From the NCBI RefSeq assembly GCF_027533845.1, contig NZ_JAPZVN010000003.1, positions 434,001-498,000 of the forward strand: a stretch of 64,000 nucleotides of DNA. Direction: 5' to 3'. This stretch comes from Streptomyces sp. RPT161 (GTDB taxonomy: Bacteria; Actinomycetota; Actinomycetes; Streptomycetales; Streptomycetaceae). A program made the translations under genes and the position numbers. Of the stretch, positions 60,628 to 64,000 are shown one piece after another (positions within the stretch are counted from its first letter, which is position 1; each line of letters opens with the position of its first letter). The notes beneath the pieces are model-generated. The model was given only the letters and a program-made list of their open reading frames with translations, was not told where the DNA came from and did no database searches.

Positions 60628-61989
60628 TCACATTCCGGCAATTAGCTTCTCCACCCGGTCGTCAACCGAGCGGAACGGGTCCTTGCACAACACCGTGCGC
60701 TGCGCCTGGTCGTTGAGTTTCAGGTGCACCCAGTCGACGGTGAAGTCGCGCCGCTGTTCCTGCGCGCGGCGGATGAACTCACCGCGCAGCCGCGCCCGAG
60801 TGGTCTGCGGGGGCACCGACTTGGCCTCGAAGATCTTCAGGTCGTCGCAGATCCGCTTGGCCTGACCCTTGCGTTCCAGCAGGTAGTACAGACCACGACG
60901 GCGGTGAATGTCGTGGTAGGCGAGGTCTATCTGGGCGATTCGCGGATGTGACATGGTGATGTTGTCGCGGCTGCGATAGCGCTCGATCAGCTGGTACTTC
61001 ATCACCCAGTCGATCTCGGTGCTGATCGAGGCGAGGTCACCGGTGGAGACCGCCTCCAGGGTGCGGCCCCACAGGTCGAGAACCTGCTCGGTGACTCCGG
61101 TGCGGATGCCGCGGCGCTCGCAGAAGTCAACTGCCTTGGAGTAGTACTCCTCTTGGATGTCCAGGGCGGAGGCCTCGCGTCCGCTGGCCAGCCGCACCTT
61201 GCGGCGTCCCGTTATGTCGTGGCTGACCTCGCGGATGGCCCGGATCGGGTTCTCCAGTGTCAGGTCCCGCATCACCGTGCCCGCCTCGATCATGCGCAGC
61301 ACCAGATCGGTGGCGCCGACCTTCAGCAGCATCGTGGTCTCCGACATGTTGGAGTCACCGACGATGACGTGCAGCCGCCGGTACCGCTCGGCGTCGGCGT
61401 GCGGTTCGTCGCGGGTGTTGATGATCGGGCGCGAGCGGGTGGTGGCGGAGCTGACGCCCTCCCAGATGTGCTCGGCGCGCTGGCTGACGCAGTACACCGC
61501 GCCGCGCGGCGTCTGGAGCACCTTGCCGGCGCCGCAGAGCAGTTGCCGGGTGACGAGGAACGGGATGAGGATGTCGGCGAGCCGGGAGAATTCCCCGTGC
61601 CGGGCGACCAGATAGTTCTCGTGGCAGCCGTAGGAGTTGCCCGCGGAATCGGTGTTGTTCTTGAACAGATAGACGTCGCCGGCGATCCCCTCCTCGTGCA
61701 GCCTGCGCTCGGCGTCGACCAGCAGCCCTTCCAGAATGCGTTCACCGGCCTTGTCGTGGGTGACCAGTTCGGTGACGCTGTCGCACTCAGGAGTGGCGTA
61801 CTCCGGGTGCGAACCCACATCGAGATAGAGGCGGGCGCCGTTCTTCAGGAAGACGTTGCTGCTGCGACCCCATGACACGACACGGCGGAACAGGTACCGC
61901 GCCACCTCGTCCGGGGACAGACGACGCTGTCCCCGGAACGTGCACGTGACGCCGTACTCGTTCTCCAGCCCGAAAATGCGGCGGTCCAT
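60628..61989 (-). CDS. pafA: Proteasome accessory factor A, Pup ligase
   Basis: PafA links the C-terminal glutamate of Pup to lysines of target proteins with ATP. The 453 residues have the carboxylate-amine-ligase core: E9 in [26 protein letters not shown] with D57 as the catalytic Asp, and [19 protein letters not shown]. The C-terminal domain follows after about 400. ATG 61989. Upstream is the divergent-oriented MFS/LacI pair. The proteasome and Pup genes are expected just beyond the right edge of the window, as recalled from S. coelicolor. Confidence 0.97.
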   Translation of the reverse strand: MDRRIFGLENEYGVTCTFRGQRRLSPDEVARYLFRRVVSWGRSSNVFLKNGARLYLDVGSHPEYATPECDSVTELVTHDKAGERILEGLLVDAERRLHEEGIAGDVYLFKNNTDSAGNSYGCHENYLVARHGEFSRLADILIPFLVTRQLLCGAGKVLQTPRGAVYCVSQRAEHIWEGVSSATTRSRPIINTRDEPHADAERYRRLHVIVGDSNMSETTMLLKVGATDLVLRMIEAGTVMRDLTLENPIRAIREVSHDITGRRKVRLASGREASALDIQEEYYSKAVDFCERRGIRTGVTEQVLDLWGRTLEAVSTGDLASISTEIDWVMKYQLIERYRSRDNITMSHPRIAQIDLAYHDIHRRRGLYYLLERKGQAKRICDDLKIFEAKSVPPQTTRARLRGEFIRRAQEQRRDFTVDWVHLKLNDQAQRTVLCKDPFRSVDDRVEKLIAGM

Positions 61990-61998
61990 GAGTGAACA

Positions 61999-63246
61999 TT
62001 ACGCCCGATGCGTCTCACTGAAACCGGGTTCGACGGCGTCGATTCGATCATTTTCCGGTCGGCGCCCCGCGTTTGGGGCAGCGAGCACCCGGCCGCCCGC
62101 CAGCAGCACCAGCAGCGCGACGACCCCACCGGCCCCCGCCACCGCGAACCCGGCCGGAACGCCACCGTACTGCGCGGCCGGCCCGGCCGCCGCCGTACCC
62201 ACCGACGCGCCCACGCCGAAGGCGGTGACCAGCCAGGAGAACGCCTCGGTCACGGTACCCGCCGGGGCGTGCCGGTCCACCACCACGAAGGCGCATGCGA
62301 GGGACGGCGCGAGAAACAGGCCGGACAAACCCGCCAAAGCAGTCATAGCTGGCACACCGGGCACGGCCACCAGCGGTACGTAGGCGAGCGCGAGACACAG
62401 CATCAGCGCCCGCAACCTGCGCTCCGGCACACCGGACCAGCGCACCGCGCCGTAGACCACACCGCCGATCAGCGCCCCGACGCCCAGCGCGGAGAGCAGA
62501 TAGCTGGAGACCATGCCGCCGCCGTGCGCGTCGGCGTAGGCGACCGCGGCGACCGCTATCGAACCGAGCGCCAGGCCCACGAAGAAGAACGAGCCGAGCA
62601 GCGCGAGCAGTCCGGGCGAGCGCAGCGGCCCAAGCCAGTGCGCCTCGCGCTCGCCCGCCCGCCAGCGGCGGGACGGCTCGGTGGTGACGACCAGCAGCGT
62701 GCCGACGACACCGATCAGGGACAGCCCGACCAGCGCGGCGGCGGTGGAGGCGGTGGCGACGAGCAGGGTGACCAGCAGCGGGCCGACCGCGTACATCACC
62801 TCCTGCGCGGCGGCGTCCAGCGCGTACGCGCTGTGCACCTGGTCGGCGCGGTCCAGCACGCTGGGCCACAGGGCGCGCAGCCCGCCCTCCAGCGGCGGGG
62901 TGGCCACACCCGCCACGGCCATCGCGGCGCAGGCGGCGGCGAGCGGGTCCGGACCCATGACGGCGAAGGCGGTCATGGCGGCGGCCGAGACCACCGCCCC
63001 GCCGAGCATCACCCGCGGCTGGCCGCGCTTGTCGACCAGGCGGCCCAGGGCGGGCTGGCCGATCGCGGTGCCCAGGCCGTAGACCGCGGACAGCGCCCCG
63101 GCGAGGACGTAACTGCCGCCGTGGGCGCGGGTGAACAGTACGACCGCCAACGCGGCGGTGGCGTTCGGCAGCCGCCCGATCAGCGTTCCGCCCAGCAGCC
63201 GTATCGCGTACCGCGTGCGCAGCAGCTCCAGGTACGCCGTGGCCAT
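61999..63246 (-). CDS. MFS transporter
   Basis: This is a 415-residue major-facilitator protein with 12 predicted membrane helices. The loop 2-3 motif GRLVDKRGQPRVMLGG near 80-95 is the signature A-like sequence (GxLxDrxGrrxxl). No substrate is evident; relatives export drugs or sugars. ATG 63246 is chosen, with GGGGAGGG closely upstream; an alternative upstream frame starts at about 63312. It lies 9 bp upstream of pafA on the same strand, so it may be in one transcript with it. Divergent LacI regulator across a 124-bp gap. Confidence 0.9.
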   Translation of the reverse strand: MATAYLELLRTRYAIRLLGGTLIGRLPNATAALAVVLFTRAHGGSYVLAGALSAVYGLGTAIGQPALGRLVDKRGQPRVMLGGAVVSAAAMTAFAVMGPDPLAAACAAMAVAGVATPPLEGGLRALWPSVLDRADQVHSAYALDAAAQEVMYAVGPLLVTLLVATASTAAALVGLSLIGVVGTLLVVTTEPSRRWRAGEREAHWLGPLRSPGLLALLGSFFFVGLALGSIAVAAVAYADAHGGGMVSSYLLSALGVGALIGGVVYGAVRWSGVPERRLRALMLCLALAYVPLVAVPGVPAMTALAGLSGLFLAPSLACAFVVVDRHAPAGTVTEAFSWLVTAFGVGASVGTAAAGPAAQYGGVPAGFAVAGAGGVVALLVLLAGGRVLAAPNAGRRPENDRIDAVEPGFSETHRA

Positions 63247-63291
63247 ACCCTCCCCGTTCTCCGTGGACGGACCTTCCGCCCTCGTTAGTGT

Positions 63292-63317
63292 TACGTATAA
63301 CTTACCCGTCATACGTA
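63292..63317. promoter_or_regulatory. Inverted repeat between MFS and LacI genes
   Basis: Perfect 7-bp arms TACGTAT (63292-63298) and ATACGTA (63311-63317) are separated by 12 bases in an AT-rich patch in the divergent gap. Possible -10 (TAACACT, minus strand, about 63283-63289) for the transporter overlaps it. A LacI-type or other dimer could bind here. Confidence 0.5.
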
Positions 63318-63370
63318 GCATGGCGCTCGGCCGCGGGTCCAGCCGCGGGACGCAGAAGGGACATGAACCG

Positions 63371-64000
63371 GTGACCGGGACCGACCGTCCGACCTCACGG
63401 GACGTCGCACGCGCCGCGGGCGTCTCCCAGGCCACGGTGTCGCTGGTACTCGGCGACAAGTGGCGTGGCCGGGTCTCGCCGCGAACCGCGGAGTCGGTGC
63501 GGTCGGCCGCCGTCGAGCTCGGATATCGGCCGAATCTCGCCGCCCGGAACCTACGATTGGGCCGGACGAGGACGGCGCTGCTGGTGGTGCCCGCACTCAC
63601 CAACGACTACTTCGCCCGGGTGTACACCGGCGCGGCGCGGGTCGCGGCGCGCAACGGGGTCGGCGTGGTGCTCTATCCGTCCCCGGAGGGGGTCGGTCCG
63701 GCGCCCGACCCGTTCGGTTCCGCGCGGGCGGCGCTGGACGGGGTGATCGCCTCGTCCATGGCGGTCGGAGCGCTTGACGCGATCAGCGGCGATCCGGCGG
63801 CCGGGACGGCCGGGCTGCCGCTGGTGATGCTGGACAGCGAGCCCGGGGCGGCCGGTGCGGCGGCCACCGTCAACCTCGACCTCGCCGACGGCATGCGGCA
63901 GGTGATGGACCATCTGGGCGCCCTGGGCCATCGGCGGATCACGCACATCACGGCGGCGGTGGACTCCTGGACGTTCCATGTACGGCGGCGCGCCTTCGAG
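63371..64000 (+). CDS. LacI-family transcriptional regulator, 3' end outside the window
   Basis: The first 210 codons of a LacI regulator are present; the frame runs off the right edge. The helix-turn-helix with hinge covers residues 9-60 (SRDVARAAGVSQATVSLVL, then ELGYRPNLAARNLRLGRT). The sugar-binding-like core follows (LLVVPALTNDYFARVYTGAARVAARNGVGVVLYPSP; PLVMLDSEPG). GTG start at 63371 with GAAGGGAC upstream. An ATG 7 bases upstream (63363) is out of frame and meets a stop. It is divergent from the MFS transporter gene and is its probable regulator. Confidence 0.92.
   Translation, partial: MTGTDRPTSRDVARAAGVSQATVSLVLGDKWRGRVSPRTAESVRSAAVELGYRPNLAARNLRLGRTRTALLVVPALTNDYFARVYTGAARVAARNGVGVVLYPSPEGVGPAPDPFGSARAALDGVIASSMAVGALDAISGDPAAGTAGLPLVMLDSEPGAAGAAATVNLDLADGMRQVMDHLGALGHRRITHITAAVDSWTFHVRRRAFE

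Overview
The window is high-GC (about 70% or more) actinobacterial chromosome, almost certainly from Streptomyces or a close relative in the Streptomycetaceae. The evidence is the strong third-position G/C bias, frequent GTG and TTG starts, and gene orders I remember from the S. coelicolor core: argCJBDR, pheST-kinase-trmH-rplT-rpmI-infC, and helY-tatC-pafCB-FKBP-pafA. No rRNA, tRNA, CRISPR array, prophage or intact insertion sequence was found. Most of the window is chromosomal core with a few accessory pockets.

Layout. (1) 1-12,967: arginine biosynthesis on the minus strand, argC-J-B-D-R and argG-H. The two blocks are separated by a two-component system, a DUF488 gene and a plus-strand cassette (heme ferric-reductase-like flavoprotein, FMN-binding protein, ApbE flavin transferase) that looks like an extracytoplasmic flavin electron-transfer chain. 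(2) 13.0-19.2 kb: accessory pocket with a RibD/DHFR-fold reductase flanked by two inverted copies of a dispersed repeat, a PPOX-family protein, a GNAT acetyltransferase, a short UvrA-like ATPase, a VOC protein and an AraC regulator. (3) 19.4-25.7 kb: monomeric isocitrate dehydrogenase, a lipoprotein phosphatase, a Tat-exported GHL10-type glycosidase, small DUF genes and 3-hydroxybutyryl-CoA dehydrogenase. (4) 25.7-33.1 kb: translation block pheT, pheS, a PAS histidine kinase, a SpoU methyltransferase, rplT, rpmI and infC, with infC starting on an AUC codon behind a terminator-like leader hairpin. (5) 33.5-37.8 kb: DUF1844, aquaporin, SseB-like protein, and a mycosin-type protease paired with a proline-rich membrane protein.

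(6) 38.0-44.5 kb: a PLP amino-acid aldolase/deaminase, then what looks like a complete gamma-glutamylation pathway for an amine such as ethanolamine (glutamine-synthetase-like ligase, aldehyde dehydrogenase, SDR, divergent FadR/GntR regulator, class-I amidotransferase-type hydrolase). (7) 44.5-52.3 kb: LysR with a TDT exporter, a metal-receptor protein without signal peptide, a glycine-betaine ABC transporter with fused permease and binding protein, a stand-alone 5'-3' exonuclease, and a siderophore-interacting reductase behind an iron box. (8) 52.4-64.0 kb: HelY-type RNA helicase, TatC without an adjacent TatA, two small proteins, PafC/PafB, two FKBP proteins, Pup ligase PafA, and a divergent MFS transporter/LacI regulator pair.

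The genes work together in several units. The arginine genes are translationally coupled by ATGA overlaps and probably share ArgR operators. The two-component system sits across a promoter region with 11-bp phased repeats from the flavin cassette and is a good candidate to control it. The PafA/PafBC block belongs to the pupylation and DNA-damage neighbourhood; proteasome genes would be expected just right of the window.
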